A stretch of DNA of 64,000 nt, taken from NCBI RefSeq assembly GCF_002846205.1, contig NZ_PHKV01000003.1, forward strand, positions 434,001 to 498,000, in the 5' to 3' direction. The stretch is from Xanthomonas prunicola (GTDB lineage Bacteria > Pseudomonadota > Gammaproteobacteria > Xanthomonadales > Xanthomonadaceae). The position numbers and the translations under genes are program-made. Each line of letters begins with the position of its first letter. Positions within the stretch are counted from its first letter, which is position 1. The notes beneath the pieces are model-generated. The model worked only from the letters and a program-made list of their open reading frames with translations. It ran no database searches and was not told the origin of the DNA. This document shows, piece by piece, positions 17,632 to 27,552 of the stretch.

Positions 17632-18040
17632 CGTGATTCTCCTTAAAACGGCAGTGAGCGGTGTTTGCGATCCGGTGCACAGTGCAACGGGCCGCGCATG
17701 TTGCCATAGCCGCACTCTTTCTGAAAACGCTTTCTCGACCCCCAAATGCAAATACCGCAGTTTGTCCGACAAACGGCTTGCAGGCGTCCGAGCAGCGCGA
17801 TGCAAGCAACCCATTGACATCGGAGCGCGCCTGTAGGCGCCGTGTCTTCCTTCGTCTACCACTTCCGAGGGTGGGCCTTGCGGCCGCGGTGATCAGGACG
17901 CCGGCCGGATCATCGACGGTCTGCCTGCAGCCGGCTGGAGCGATGCCAGCATGCCGCTGCCGACCATGGCCGAGAGGCCGCGTCCGCCGCGTCCGCAGAT
18001 TGCTGAACCTAAAGAGTCCAGGACCCGCGCGGCGCGGACG
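17632..18040. other. Intergenic region between DUF805 gene and radA 3' end
   Basis: About 410 bases with only poor open frames. It carries the DUF805 promoter on the minus strand, for which no clear motif was recognised, and GC-rich hairpin-like sequence near 17970-18030 close to the end of radA. Confidence 0.4.
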
Positions 18041-19447
18041 TCAGTCGGCAGCCGCTTCCAGCGCCTGGCTCAAGCGCTCCACCGCAACGATTTCCATCCC
18101 CTTGATGCTGGTGGTCTTGGGCGCATTGGCTCGCGGCACGATGGCGCGTTTGAAGCCATGCGTCGCCGCCTCCTTCAGGCGGTCCTCGCCGTTGGGGACG
18201 GGGCGGATTTCGCCGGACAGCCCCACTTCGCCGAACGCGATGGTCTTTTCGGACAATGGCCGGTCGCGTAGCGACGACAGCACAGCCAGCAGTACAGGTA
18301 AATCGGCCGCAGTTTCCTGCACGCGGATGCCGCCCACCACATTGACGAACACGTCCTGATCGCCCACCACGATGCCGCCATGGCGGTGCAGCACTGCCAG
18401 CAACATCGCCAGCCGGTTCTGCTCCAGACCCACCGCCACACGACGCGGATTGGACAATGGCGATGCATCCACCAGCGCTTGCACCTCCACCATCAGCGGC
18501 CGGGTGCCTTCGCGGGTGACCATCACGCAGCTGCCGGGCTGCTGGGTGCTGCCGCCAGACAGGAAGATTGCCGATGGGTTGGAAACCTCCTTGAGGCCTT
18601 TTTCGCCCATCGCGAAGACGCCTAGCTCGTTGACCGCACCGAAGCGGTTCTTGAACGCGCGCAACAGGCGGAATCGGCTACCGCTCTCGCCTTCGAAGTA
18701 CAGCACCGCATCGACCATGTGCTCGAGCACGCGTGGGCCGGCAATGCCGCCTTCCTTGGTCACATGGCCGACCAGAAACACGGCGGTGCCGGTTTCCTTG
18801 GCGTAGCGCACCAGTCGCGCTGCGCTCTCGCGCACCTGACTCACCGAACCTGGCGCTGCGGTCAGCGATTCCGTCCATAGGGTCTGCACCGAATCGGCCA
18901 CGATCAGCTTCGGCCGCGCCACGCTGGCGTGCTGCAGGATATTTTCGATACCGGTTTCGGCCAGGGCGTTCAGTCCTTCCAGCGGCAGATCCAGGCGCAC
19001 CGCGCGCCCGGCCACCTGCGCCAGCGATTCCTCGCCGGTCACGTACAACACCGGCAAGGTGCCCGCCATGCTGGCCAGCGCCTGCAACAACAACGTGGAT
19101 TTGCCGATGCCGGGGTCGCCACCGATCAGCACCACCGCACCTTCCACCAGCCCGCCGCCCAACACCCGATCGAACTCGCCGATGCCAGTGGACACGCGCG
19201 CCTGCTCGGATTGCTGCACATCCTTGAGCGCAGTGATCTTGGGCGCCTCGGCCTTGCCGGCCCAACCACTGCGTCGCGATGCCGCAGGCGAGGCCTTGCC
19301 GCCGGGCGTGGCGCTTTCCAGCACGATTTCGCTGAGCGTGTTCCACACCCCGCACTCGGTGCATTGTCCTTGCCACTTGTTGTATTCGGCGCCGCACTCG
19401 CCGCAGACATAGGCGGTTCTGGCTTTGCTGGCGGCGCTCTTGGCCAT
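18041..19447 (-). CDS. radA: DNA repair and recombination protein RadA
   Basis: 468 aa from ATG 19447. An N-terminal C4 zinc finger (Cys15, 18, 29, 32: CGEC...CTEC) is followed by a RecA-like ATPase with Walker A GGDPGIGKSTLL (Lys116), the RadA-specific KNRFG motif (KNRFGAVNELGVF) and a C-terminal Lon-protease-like domain (VGGIRVQETAADLP, LSGEIRPV). RadA drives branch migration in recombination intermediates together with RecA. Length and all domains are normal. The gene stands alone, and the next gene upstream on the same strand starts a separate unit. Confidence 0.96.
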   Translation of the reverse strand: MAKSAASKARTAYVCGECGAEYNKWQGQCTECGVWNTLSEIVLESATPGGKASPAASRRSGWAGKAEAPKITALKDVQQSEQARVSTGIGEFDRVLGGGLVEGAVVLIGGDPGIGKSTLLLQALASMAGTLPVLYVTGEESLAQVAGRAVRLDLPLEGLNALAETGIENILQHASVARPKLIVADSVQTLWTESLTAAPGSVSQVRESAARLVRYAKETGTAVFLVGHVTKEGGIAGPRVLEHMVDAVLYFEGESGSRFRLLRAFKNRFGAVNELGVFAMGEKGLKEVSNPSAIFLSGGSTQQPGSCVMVTREGTRPLMVEVQALVDASPLSNPRRVAVGLEQNRLAMLLAVLHRHGGIVVGDQDVFVNVVGGIRVQETAADLPVLLAVLSSLRDRPLSEKTIAFGEVGLSGEIRPVPNGEDRLKEAATHGFKRAIVPRANAPKTTSIKGMEIVAVERLSQALEAAAD

Positions 19448-19536
19448 CGGAACATCCGGAAAAGCGGTGGGAGCGCTACTGTAGCCTCGTGGCGTCTCGC
19501 AGGGCGAGAACGGCGCCATGCGCAGGTGCCGCGGCG

Positions 19537-20883
19537 CTATGCCTGCGCGCGCAGGCGCGCGTCGCCATGCGCGTGCTCGCCCCAGATCCGGTCGATGCCC
19601 TCGGCCAGACGATCCAGGTCCTGTTCGGTATGCGTAGCCATCACACTGATGCGCAGGCGCTCCTGGCCGCGCGGCACCGCCGGGAAGTGCACCGGATTGA
19701 CGAACAGCCCCAACTGCTCAAGGCGCATCGCCGCCGCCTTGGCATCCATGGCCGGCGGAGTGTGCACGACCAGGATCGCCGAGGGCGTGGACACGTCCAG
19801 TTCCCAGGGCAGCGCATTGAGCCGCGCGCACAAGCCGGCGGCATTGGCGTGTAGCTGGTGCATCCGCTCAGGCTCGGCAGCGATGACATCCAATGCGCCA
19901 TGCGCCGCCGCGATCGTGGCCGGCGGCAGTGCGGCGGAGAACATGTACGAGCGCGATATCCAGCGCAGATACTCGATCAACGGACGCGAAGCGCACACGA
20001 AGCCGCCATTGACCGCCAAGGTCTTGCTGAAGGTGCCCATCAACACGTCGATTCCCTGCGCCACGCCGAAGTGCTCGCCGCTACCGCCGCCATGCGCGCC
20101 GAGCACACCGGTGCCGTGTGCATCGTCGACCACCAGCAGCGCCGAATGGCGCTTGCATAGCGGCACCAGCTCATCCAGCGGCGCCAGGTCGCCATCCATC
20201 GAGTACACCCCTTCCACCGAGACGAAGGTGTCCTGCTCGCAGTGGCCACTGCGCTCCAGCCATTGCGCCAGACGCTGCAGGTCGTTGTGCGGGAACCGGC
20301 GCGAGGAGAGCCCGGCCAGTTTCAGCCCGTCGAACCAGGACGCATGAGAATACTCGTCGTAGTACATGCGGTCGCCGTTGCGTGCCAGCGCGCCGGGCAA
20401 GGCCAGGTTCGCGGAAAAACCACTGGAGAAGATCATCGCGTCCTCCTGGCCCTTGTGCGCGGCCAGACGCTCCTCCAGTTCGCGGGTGATGCGCAGGTAG
20501 CCATTGAGGAACGGCGGCCCGCCGATACCCGTGCCGTATTCTGCGATGGCACGCCCTACCCGCTCGCGCACGTGCGGATGATTGGCAAGGCCCAGATAAT
20601 TGTTGGAACCGAACATCAGCACTGGACGCGGCGCGCCACCGGCGTCATCACGCAGCAGCACTTGGCGATCGGCCGGAGAGCAAATCTGGCGGTGGTACGG
20701 CATGCGCCCTTGCTCGCGGTCATGCGCAACTAGCGTCGCGACATACTGCGCCCGCTGCCGCAGGCGCATGCCGCGGTTGTCGAACAATAACGCCGGATCG
20801 AAGTTCTCGCCGCTCTGGGGGAGCGGATCGCATTGACCAACAGCGTCGGCTGCGAGAGAAACGGTAGGCAAAGAAGGCTTCAT
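19537..20883 (-). CDS. Alpha-oxoamine synthase (BioF/serine palmitoyltransferase-like PLP enzyme)
   Basis: 448 aa from ATG 20883; a TTG at 20940 would add 19 residues. Fold-type I PLP enzyme: FGSNNYLGLANHP, the glycine-rich GTGIGGPPFLNG, VVDDAHGTGVLG and the PLP lysine in GTFSKTLAVNGGF (Lys287). The family condenses an amino acid with an acyl-CoA (8-amino-7-oxononanoate synthase, SPT, KBL, CqsA). The N-terminal 50 residues and the absence of other bio genes speak against BioF. A serine-palmitoyltransferase-like or autoinducer-synthase-like role is possible but not shown. The gene lies 89 bases upstream of radA with no partner such as an acyl carrier protein. Confidence 0.85.
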   Translation of the reverse strand: MKPSLPTVSLAADAVGQCDPLPQSGENFDPALLFDNRGMRLRQRAQYVATLVAHDREQGRMPYHRQICSPADRQVLLRDDAGGAPRPVLMFGSNNYLGLANHPHVRERVGRAIAEYGTGIGGPPFLNGYLRITRELEERLAAHKGQEDAMIFSSGFSANLALPGALARNGDRMYYDEYSHASWFDGLKLAGLSSRRFPHNDLQRLAQWLERSGHCEQDTFVSVEGVYSMDGDLAPLDELVPLCKRHSALLVVDDAHGTGVLGAHGGGSGEHFGVAQGIDVLMGTFSKTLAVNGGFVCASRPLIEYLRWISRSYMFSAALPPATIAAAHGALDVIAAEPERMHQLHANAAGLCARLNALPWELDVSTPSAILVVHTPPAMDAKAAAMRLEQLGLFVNPVHFPAVPRGQERLRISVMATHTEQDLDRLAEGIDRIWGEHAHGDARLRAQA

Positions 20884-21105
20884 CGTGGTGCCCGTGGCAG
20901 GTTGATCGAGGGTTGAAAGGCCGCTGGCTAGCGGCCCCAACTACGATCGCGCGCCTCCCCGTAAAGGCGCTATACCTGTGCGTATAAACAACCACGTCGG
21001 CGAGATAAAACTTGCGTAACCGCGCATGCGCCACGCGGCCTAACTACCTGGCCCCAGCCACCGCTGTGCGGTCCATGCACCGCGGCGTGGCGGCACTCCG
21101 ACGGC

Positions 21106-22986
21106 TTATCGGGCCTTGTACAACTCGCTCAGGCGATCCGGCTTGCCGGCGATACGTTCCAGATGCGGATACAGCAGGCCGCCGTGGTAATCGATGCGCA
21201 CGGTGTCGTAGCGGTCCAGGCGCTTGACCAGCAACTCGATCGGCGCGGTGGTGCCCTTGGCCTCCTTGATCGCGTCCTTGATCACCTCGCTGCTGAAGGC
21301 GCGGCCGTTGACCGCCACGATGGTGTTGCCGGCGATCAGGCCGGCATTGAAGGCAGGGCCGTCCCACAGCACATCGCCGATATCGCCAGAGGACTTCAGG
21401 GACAGGCCAAGCGAATAAGTCAGGCTGGCGTCCTTGTCGTCGCTCTCGTCGGCCTTGGTGGCCAGATTCGGCTCCTCGTTGTAGACCAGCTTCCAGCCGT
21501 TGGCCTCGATGCCAGCGTTCAAGGAACCGTGCCCGTCCATGCGGCTGCGCAACAGGCTGGCCCAGTCGTAGGGCGCCACGCCATTGAGCGTGGCCACGAT
21601 GTCGTCGAAGGTGTACGGGTTGACGTCCCAGTCGCCGTTCTTCATGCCGAAGAAGGCCTTGCCGAAATCGTCGATGGAGCGCTTGTTGTTGGTCAGCGCG
21701 CGCAGCTTGCTGTCCACTTCCAGCCACATCATCTGGCCGCCCGAGTAATAGTCTTCGGCCATCTGATAGCTACGGTAGGCCTTGGGCCGGCGCATCGACA
21801 TGGTCGGGTCGTTGGTGGTGTCCTGCACGGTGCGCCAGGCCATGCCGGGGCGACCACGCTCGTAGTTCGCCGCCACGCCGGCCAGCATCTCGCGCGCCTG
21901 ATCCTGCGTCCACAGGCCCGAACGCGCAGCCATCACTTCGCCCCAGAACTGCGTCTGGCCTTCGTACAGCCACAGCAGGCTGTCGCCCATCGGGACGTTG
22001 AAGTTCGGCGTCGCCAGGTCGGCGCCGCGACGGTACTTGCCATTCCACGAATGGTTGAACTCGTGCGCCAGCAGGTCGCGCCCGGTCCAGCTCTTGTCCC
22101 ACTCGGTGAAGTAGGTCGGCACCCCGCTGTTTTCGCTGGAGCGGTGATGCTCCAGGCCGATGCCGCCCAACTTCTTGGTCAGCGCCAGCAGGAATTCGTA
22201 GTGATCGAAATGGCGCGCGCCGTAGAGTTTGTCCATCTGCTGGACCAGCGACGCATGCGCCTTGATCTGCTCGGGCTTGGCCTCCAGCGACTTGGCTTCG
22301 TCGGCGAACACGTTGAGGTAGACAGGCTGCTTGCCACCGCTCAGCTCCACGCGCTTGTAGTACTTGCCGGCAAACATCGGCGAATCGACCAGGTCGTCGA
22401 AATCGATCGGCTTGAAGGTCACCGTGTCGCCGATGCGACGATCGGTGTCCAGTGCGGTGGCATAGCTCCAGCCGGCCGGCAGCGTCACGCTGGCCTGCGC
22501 CTTGATGTTGCGCGCGAAATAACCGGCTGGGTACAGCGCGGTGGTGTTCCACTGCAGGTTGAGCATCTCCGGGGTCATCATCACCCGGCCCTGGTTGCCG
22601 GCCTGCGGCGAGAGGAACTTGAACTCGGCCGTCAGCTCGGTGGCGCCCTGCGGCACGTCCACCTTGAATGCGTAGACATCGAACTGGTCGCGCGTCCATT
22701 GCACCACCTTGCCATCGACCTTGATCACCAGACCCGCGAGCTTGTCGATCGGCCCGGTCGGCGAGTGATTGCCCGGAATCCACTGCGGGTACAGCAGCGT
22801 CATCGGACCCGGCTTTGCCGGCATCGTGGTCTTGACCTTGAAGATGCGGTGCGCCAGGTCGGTGGCGTCGACGTCGATCTTCAAGATGCCGTCGAACGGC
22901 ACGTCCTGCGGCGGCGCGGTTTGCGCGGCGGCCGGCAACGACAGCGCTGCCAGCAGCGACACGGACAACAGGGTGGGCATCTTCAT
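21106..22986 (-). CDS. M61-family zinc aminopeptidase with PDZ domain, exported
   Basis: 626 aa from ATG 22986, GGAG upstream. The signal peptide ends at about residue 21 (LSLPAAAQ). The M61 N-terminal beta domain is followed by the zinc site HEFNHSW (His308, His312) with the third ligand in the downstream helix at LLWLYEGQTQF. A C-terminal PDZ domain (about 530-600) includes GLSLKSSGDIGDVLWDGPA and AGNTIVAVNGRA. Family members cleave N-terminal Gly or Ala from peptides. It probably works in the periplasm. Separate transcription unit between the AOS gene and the cyo operon terminator. Confidence 0.93.
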   Translation of the reverse strand: MKMPTLLSVSLLAALSLPAAAQTAPPQDVPFDGILKIDVDATDLAHRIFKVKTTMPAKPGPMTLLYPQWIPGNHSPTGPIDKLAGLVIKVDGKVVQWTRDQFDVYAFKVDVPQGATELTAEFKFLSPQAGNQGRVMMTPEMLNLQWNTTALYPAGYFARNIKAQASVTLPAGWSYATALDTDRRIGDTVTFKPIDFDDLVDSPMFAGKYYKRVELSGGKQPVYLNVFADEAKSLEAKPEQIKAHASLVQQMDKLYGARHFDHYEFLLALTKKLGGIGLEHHRSSENSGVPTYFTEWDKSWTGRDLLAHEFNHSWNGKYRRGADLATPNFNVPMGDSLLWLYEGQTQFWGEVMAARSGLWTQDQAREMLAGVAANYERGRPGMAWRTVQDTTNDPTMSMRRPKAYRSYQMAEDYYSGGQMMWLEVDSKLRALTNNKRSIDDFGKAFFGMKNGDWDVNPYTFDDIVATLNGVAPYDWASLLRSRMDGHGSLNAGIEANGWKLVYNEEPNLATKADESDDKDASLTYSLGLSLKSSGDIGDVLWDGPAFNAGLIAGNTIVAVNGRAFSSEVIKDAIKEAKGTTAPIELLVKRLDRYDTVRIDYHGGLLYPHLERIAGKPDRLSELYKAR

Positions 22987-23088
22987 CGCAACTCCGCAGG
23001 TGACCTGGAACAGGCAAGCCCACGATGCTAAGCGCCCACCACGGCTTCCCCGTATGCCATTGGTCATGCCGCAGGCAAATTCATGCGC

Positions 23089-23119
23089 AAAAAAAAGCCG
23101 CCCATCGCTGGCGGCTTTC
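23089..23119 (-). terminator. Terminator of the cyo operon
   Basis: On the minus strand AAAGCCGCC-AGCGATG-GGCGGCTTT is followed by a run of T, about 25 bases beyond the cyoD stop. A textbook intrinsic terminator. Confidence 0.88.
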
Positions 23120-23141
23120 TCCGATCCGGCGTGGCGCCGTC

Positions 23142-23477
23142 TCAATGCATCATGTTGACGTTCATGTTGTGCAGCACCCACAGCGAGCCGACGATCACGA
23201 TGCCGATGATCAGCAGCGAGAACAGGCCCACCTGCACGTTTGAACGCTGTTCCGGCGTGCGGTCCATGTGCAGGAAGTACACCATGTGCACCAACATCTG
23301 CACCGCGGCCATGACCGAGATCACGATGACGGTGACGCCCTTGGAGAACGCGCCGCTCATCACCATCGCAAACGGGATGACGGTGAGGATCACGGCCATC
23401 ACAAAGCCGATCAGGTAGGACTTCAAGCCGCCGGCATGCGCGTCGGCAGCGGTTTCGGTGTGGTGGTGATTGGCCAT
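23142..23477 (-). CDS. cyoD: Cytochrome bo-type ubiquinol oxidase subunit IV
   Basis: 111 aa. It starts [17 protein letters not shown] and has three membrane helices (about 20-40, 45-70, 85-105), as in CyoD of E. coli. It helps assemble the copper centre of subunit I. The start overlaps the cyoC stop by one base (TAATG). It is the last gene of the operon. Confidence 0.96.
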   Translation of the reverse strand: MANHHHTETAADAHAGGLKSYLIGFVMAVILTVIPFAMVMSGAFSKGVTVIVISVMAAVQMLVHMVYFLHMDRTPEQRSNVQVGLFSLLIIGIVIVGSLWVLHNMNVNMMH

Positions 23478-24109
23478 TACAGCGCTCCCAGCAGATAGAC
23501 GACGGTGAACACACCGATCCAGATGATGTCCAGGAAGTGCCAGAACAGACTCAGGCAGGCCAGACGCGTGCTGTTGCGCGCGGTCAGACCGTTCTTGGAA
23601 ATCTGGATCACCAGCACCGTCATCCACAGCAGGCCCGAGGCCACGTGCAGACCGTGCGTGCCCACCAGGGTGAAGAACGCCGACAGGAAGGCACTGCGAC
23701 CCGGGCCGGCACCCTCGTGGATCAAGTGGTTGAACTCCCATACCTCCATGCACAGGAAGCCGATACCCAGCAGCGCGGTCACTGCCAGCCAGCCGTACAG
23801 GCCACCCATCTTGCGCTTGTGCGCGGCAATCATCGCAAAGCCAAAGCTCAAGCTGCTGAACAACAGCAGGAAGGTTTCCACCAGCACGAACTTCAGGTCG
23901 AACAGCTCCTTGGCGGTCGGCCCGTCCACCGTGGCGCCGGAGAGCACCGCGTAGGTGGCGAACAGACCGGCAAACAGCAGGCAGTCGCTCATCAGATAGA
24001 CCCAGAACCCGAAGACGGTGTTGCCGCCGCCGTCGTGATGCTCGTGGTCGTGATCGTGGCCGCCCGCGTGGGCGGCGTGGTCAAGCGTGGTCGAGGAAGC
24101 CATGGTCAT
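23477..24109 (-). CDS. cyoC: Cytochrome bo-type ubiquinol oxidase subunit III
   Basis: 210 aa. A His-rich N-terminus ([19 protein letters not shown]) is followed by five membrane helices; the family motifs [13 protein letters not shown] and [14 protein letters not shown] are present. The start is one of two ATGs, 24109 or 24103. The first gives a 4-base overlap (ATGA) with the cyoB stop and is preferred. A structural subunit of the terminal oxidase in the inner membrane. Confidence 0.96.
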   Translation of the reverse strand: MTMASSTTLDHAAHAGGHDHDHEHHDGGGNTVFGFWVYLMSDCLLFAGLFATYAVLSGATVDGPTAKELFDLKFVLVETFLLLFSSLSFGFAMIAAHKRKMGGLYGWLAVTALLGIGFLCMEVWEFNHLIHEGAGPGRSAFLSAFFTLVGTHGLHVASGLLWMTVLVIQISKNGLTARNSTRLACLSLFWHFLDIIWIGVFTVVYLLGAL

Positions 24110-26106
24110 ACCACCTTCGCGGCCTGCGCCGCCTGTTGCTGTTCGAGCAGGGCGAAACGTGCGTTTTCGATGCGCTCCACTTCGTCGGCCGGTACCCAGT
24201 AATCGATGTCGTCATCGAACGTGCGTGCGATGAAGCTGCCGATCATGCCGACCAGGCCGATGATGGCCAGCCACCAGATGTGCCAGATCAGACCGAAGCC
24301 CAGCAGCACGCTGAAGGCACCGATGTAGACGCCTGCGCCAGTATTACGCGGCATGTGGATCGCTTCGTACTTGGATGGACGCACCCAGCCCTTGCCGTTC
24401 TGCTTGTCGGCCCAGAACTGATCGCGGTCGTCGATGTGCGGCAGCACGGCAAAGTTATAGAACGGCGGCGGCGAAGAGGTTGCCCATTCCAGCGTACGGC
24501 CATCCCACGGATCGCCCGTGTAGTCCATATGCTCCTTGCGCTTCCACACGCTGTAACCGATCTGCACCAGGTTCAAGAAGATACCCATGCCGATGATTGC
24601 GGCACCGACAGCAGCCACGTACAGCCACGGCGCCCACTCGGGATGGTTGTAGGTGTTCATGCGACGGGTCATGCCCATGAAGCCGAGCACGTACAGCGGC
24701 ATGAAGGCCACGAAGAAGCCGATGATCCAGCACCAGAACGAGGCCTTGCCGATCTTCTCGTTGAGCTTGAAGCCGAATGCCTTCGGGAACCAGTAGGTCA
24801 GGCCTGCCAGGTAACCGAACACCACGCCGCCGATGATCACGTTATGGAAGTGCGCGATCAGGAACAGGCTGTTGTGCAACACGAAGTCCACGGCCGGAAT
24901 CGCCAGCATCACGCCGGTCATGCCGCCGATGGTGAAGGTGATGATGAAGCCGATCGTCCACAGCACCGGCGAAGTCATGTGCACACGGCCGCGGAACATG
25001 GTGAACAGCCAGTTGAAGATCTTCACGCCGGTCGGAATCGAGATGATCATCGTCGTGATGCCGAAGAAGGCATTGACGTTGGCACCCGAGCCCATGGTGA
25101 AGAAGTGGTGCAGCCACACCACGAACGACAGCACGCCGATGCACGAGGTGGCGTAGACCATCGAGGTGTAGCCGAACAGGCGCTTGCGGCTATAGGTGGC
25201 GATCAACTCGGAGAAGATGCCGAACGCCGGCAGGATCAGGATGTAGACCTCCGGGTGACCCCAGATCCAGATCAGGTTGACGTACATCATGGCGTTGCCG
25301 CCGCCGTCATTGGTAAAGAAGTGCGTGCCCAGGTAACGGTCGGCACCCAGCAGCGCCAGCGCAACGGTCAGGATCGGGAACGCGGCGATGATCAGGATGT
25401 TGGTGATCAGCGCGGTCCAGGTGAAGATCGGCATGCGCATCAGGGTCATGCCCGGTGCGCGCATCCGCATGATCGTCACGAAGAAGTTGATGCCGGTCAG
25501 CAACGTGCCTAACCCGGACACCTGCAACGCCCAGATGTAGTAATCGACACCGACCCCTGGACTGTATTCCAGCCCCGACAAGGGCGGATAGGCCAGCCAA
25601 CCGGTCTGCGCGAACTCACCGACGCCCAGCGAGATGTTGATCAGCGCTGCGCCGGCCACGAACAGCCAGAAGCTCAGCGAGTTCAGAAACGGGAACGCCA
25701 CGTCGCGTGCGCCGATCTGCAGCGGCACGATCAGGTTCAACAGGCCGGTCATGAACGGCATGGCCATGAAGAAGATCATGATCACGCCATGCGCGGTAAA
25801 GATCTGGTCGTAGTGATGCGGAGGCAGCACGCCTTCACCACCATTACCGGCCAGCGCCTGCTGAGTGCGCATCATCGCCGCGTCGGCAAAGCCGCGCAGC
25901 AGCATGATCAACGCCACGATGATGTACATCACGCCGATGCGCTTGTGATCCACCGAGGTGAACCACTCTTTCCAGAGATAGCCCCACAGCTTGTACTTGG
26001 TGATGGCGCCCGCGATGAGCAGGCCGAGCAGGCCGGCACCACCCAGCGCGACCATGATGATCGGCTCGTGGTACGGAACTGCCTCGATGGTAAGTTTGCC
26101 TAGCAT
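24106..26106 (-). CDS. cyoB: Cytochrome bo-type ubiquinol oxidase subunit I (catalytic)
   Basis: 666 aa from ATG 26106, chosen for GGAG 6 bases upstream and a length close to E. coli CyoB (663). About 15 membrane helices. Haem and copper ligands: His in [11 protein letters not shown] context preceded by HGVIMIFF, the [15 protein letters not shown] helix with the His-Tyr crosslink pair, HHFFTMG, and HFHNVIIGG. It reduces O2 to water while pumping protons. The start shares one base with the cyoA stop (TGATG), so coupling is tight. Confidence 0.98.
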   Translation of the reverse strand: MLGKLTIEAVPYHEPIIMVALGGAGLLGLLIAGAITKYKLWGYLWKEWFTSVDHKRIGVMYIIVALIMLLRGFADAAMMRTQQALAGNGGEGVLPPHHYDQIFTAHGVIMIFFMAMPFMTGLLNLIVPLQIGARDVAFPFLNSLSFWLFVAGAALINISLGVGEFAQTGWLAYPPLSGLEYSPGVGVDYYIWALQVSGLGTLLTGINFFVTIMRMRAPGMTLMRMPIFTWTALITNILIIAAFPILTVALALLGADRYLGTHFFTNDGGGNAMMYVNLIWIWGHPEVYILILPAFGIFSELIATYSRKRLFGYTSMVYATSCIGVLSFVVWLHHFFTMGSGANVNAFFGITTMIISIPTGVKIFNWLFTMFRGRVHMTSPVLWTIGFIITFTIGGMTGVMLAIPAVDFVLHNSLFLIAHFHNVIIGGVVFGYLAGLTYWFPKAFGFKLNEKIGKASFWCWIIGFFVAFMPLYVLGFMGMTRRMNTYNHPEWAPWLYVAAVGAAIIGMGIFLNLVQIGYSVWKRKEHMDYTGDPWDGRTLEWATSSPPPFYNFAVLPHIDDRDQFWADKQNGKGWVRPSKYEAIHMPRNTGAGVYIGAFSVLLGFGLIWHIWWLAIIGLVGMIGSFIARTFDDDIDYWVPADEVERIENARFALLEQQQAAQAAKVV

Positions 26107-27041
26107 CACTTGTCTCCAGAAGTGCACATGGCGACCGGCTCCGTAGCCGATGCCTGATGGTCGCCGTGGCCTTTGTTGTGGCCCGGACCATTCATGTATT
26201 TGTCGACCAGCGAGCGGAACATGCCGTCCTGCACCGACGAGTAGTAGGTGACCGGATATTGTTCCTTGTCGTTACGATTGGCAGCCAGCACCTGGTACTC
26301 GGCAGCGTTCAACGTGGTCGGCGACGCCTTGACCTTGGCCACCCACGCATCGAAACCTGCCTGATCGGTGGCATGCGCCTTGAAGCTCATCTTCGAAAAG
26401 CCGTGGCCGCTGTAGTTGGTCGACAGGCCGAAGTACTCGCCCGGCTCGTTGGCCACCAGATGCAACTTGGTTTCCATGCCCGCCATCGCGTAGATCATGG
26501 TGCCCAGGTGCGGAATGAAGAACGAGTTCATCACCGTGTCGGAGGTGATCTTGAAGTTCAGCGGCGTGTGCACCGGGAACGCGATCTCGTTGACCGTGGC
26601 GATGTTCTGGTCCGGGTAGATGAACATCCACTTCCAGTCCAGCGATACGGCTTCGATATTGATCGGCTTGACGTCCGAATCCAGCGGCCGGTACGGGTCC
26701 AGCGCATGCGACGAGCGCCAGGTCAGCACTGCCAGCACCAGGATGATCACGCACGGGATCGACCACACCACTACTTCGATGGCGGTGGAGTGCGACCAAT
26801 CCGGCTCGTAGCGAGCCTTGGTGTTGGAGGCGCGATATTTCCACGCGAACGCAATCGTCATCACGATCACCGGGATGACCACGATCAGCATCAGCACCAC
26901 CGAGGTGATCAGCAGTTGCTTTTCGTCGTGGCCGATCTGGCCTTTCGGATTGAGGATGGCCGAGTTGCAACCTGCCAGCAGCAGGAAGGGCAACATCAGA
27001 CCTGGACGAAGTAAACGCCCGAGCTGTTTCAGCGGAATCAT
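26106..27041 (-). CDS. cyoA: Cytochrome bo-type ubiquinol oxidase subunit II, lipoprotein
   Basis: 311 aa from ATG 27041. A lipobox LLLAGC (Cys25) marks a lipid-anchored N-terminus, followed by two membrane helices (about 45-67, 88-108) and the cupredoxin-like domain: [46 protein letters not shown]. As in quinol oxidases, the CuA ligands of cytochrome c oxidases are absent. First gene of cyoABCD; no cyoE (haem O synthase) is encoded in this cluster. Confidence 0.97.
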   Translation of the reverse strand: MIPLKQLGRLLRPGLMLPFLLLAGCNSAILNPKGQIGHDEKQLLITSVVLMLIVVIPVIVMTIAFAWKYRASNTKARYEPDWSHSTAIEVVVWSIPCVIILVLAVLTWRSSHALDPYRPLDSDVKPINIEAVSLDWKWMFIYPDQNIATVNEIAFPVHTPLNFKITSDTVMNSFFIPHLGTMIYAMAGMETKLHLVANEPGEYFGLSTNYSGHGFSKMSFKAHATDQAGFDAWVAKVKASPTTLNAAEYQVLAANRNDKEQYPVTYYSSVQDGMFRSLVDKYMNGPGHNKGHGDHQASATEPVAMCTSGDK

Positions 27042-27369
27042 CGGTCGATCCAAGTGCGAAGGAACGCCAGCCTCGTTCGTCGTATCCGTCCTGGGATGTT
27101 CCCGACGCAGCTGTCTTCCCAGAGGAGATGAACTGCGCAGACCGAAGACACGGGTTAGCGCGCTAATTTTAGTCTTTGCTGCACCTGCACGAAACCCATT
27201 GGCAATGATCTGACGCAATAAATGCGCGCCAATTTGTGCGACATGTTGTCGCAGCGCAGCGCGAGGCAAGAATTCCGCCGTTGCGTTTGCAAAATGGGGC
27301 AGGTTTGCACGCACGCAACGCATGCGAGGACACAAGTGAAACGCGGTGTTTTGGCGCTTCAAAACGCAA
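27042..27369. other. Leader and promoter region of the cyo operon
   Basis: About 330 bases between the cyoA start and the tRNA terminator. Short frames on both strands look non-coding. An AT-rich patch at about 27160-27240 (cgctaattttagtctttgc, ctgacgcaataaatgcgcg) is the likely promoter area on the minus strand. No clear FNR/Anr box (TTGAT-N4-ATCAA) was found. Confidence 0.5.
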
Positions 27370-27393
27370 CTGGGCCGGCACAGGCCGACCCAG
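27361..27393 (-). terminator. Hairpin after tRNA-Thr
   Basis: On the minus strand CTGGGTCGGC / GCCGGCCCAG pairs across a short loop (27370-27393) and ttgcgtttt follows. Only 10 bases beyond the tRNA 3' end, so a plausible weak terminator. Confidence 0.55.
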
Positions 27394-27403
27394 TCTTGGA
27401 GCG

Positions 27404-27479
27404 TGGTGCCGGAAATAGGAATCGAACCTACGACCTACGCATTACGAATGCGCCGCTCTACCAACTGAGCTATTCCGGC
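27404..27479 (-). tRNA. tRNA-Thr (anticodon CGT)
   Basis: 76 bases including an encoded CCA. The acceptor stem GCCGGAA/TTCCGGC is perfect. D-loop AGCTCAGTTGGTAGAGC, anticodon stem GCGCATTCGTAATGCG with anticodon CGT (reads ACG), and T-arm GTAGGTTCGATTCCTAT are all standard. Confidence 0.97.
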
Positions 27480-27488
27480 GAGCCGTGA

Positions 27489-27518
27489 ATTGTAGGAGCG
27501 CAGCTGCCCCCGGGTCAA
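27489..27518 (-). promoter_or_regulatory. Sigma-70 promoter of tRNA-Thr
   Basis: On the minus strand TTGACC (27518-27513) and TACAAT (27494-27489), 18 bases apart, with the tRNA starting 10 bases beyond the -10 element. Confidence 0.8.
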
Positions 27519-27552
27519 TCGCTGCAAGCGCCGCAGCGTGCCTAGCCGTCGC

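Noticed and set aside
27404..27479. Attachment site of a mobile element at tRNA-Thr
   Set aside because: No integrase gene or repeated tRNA 3' end was seen nearby; core genes flank both sides.
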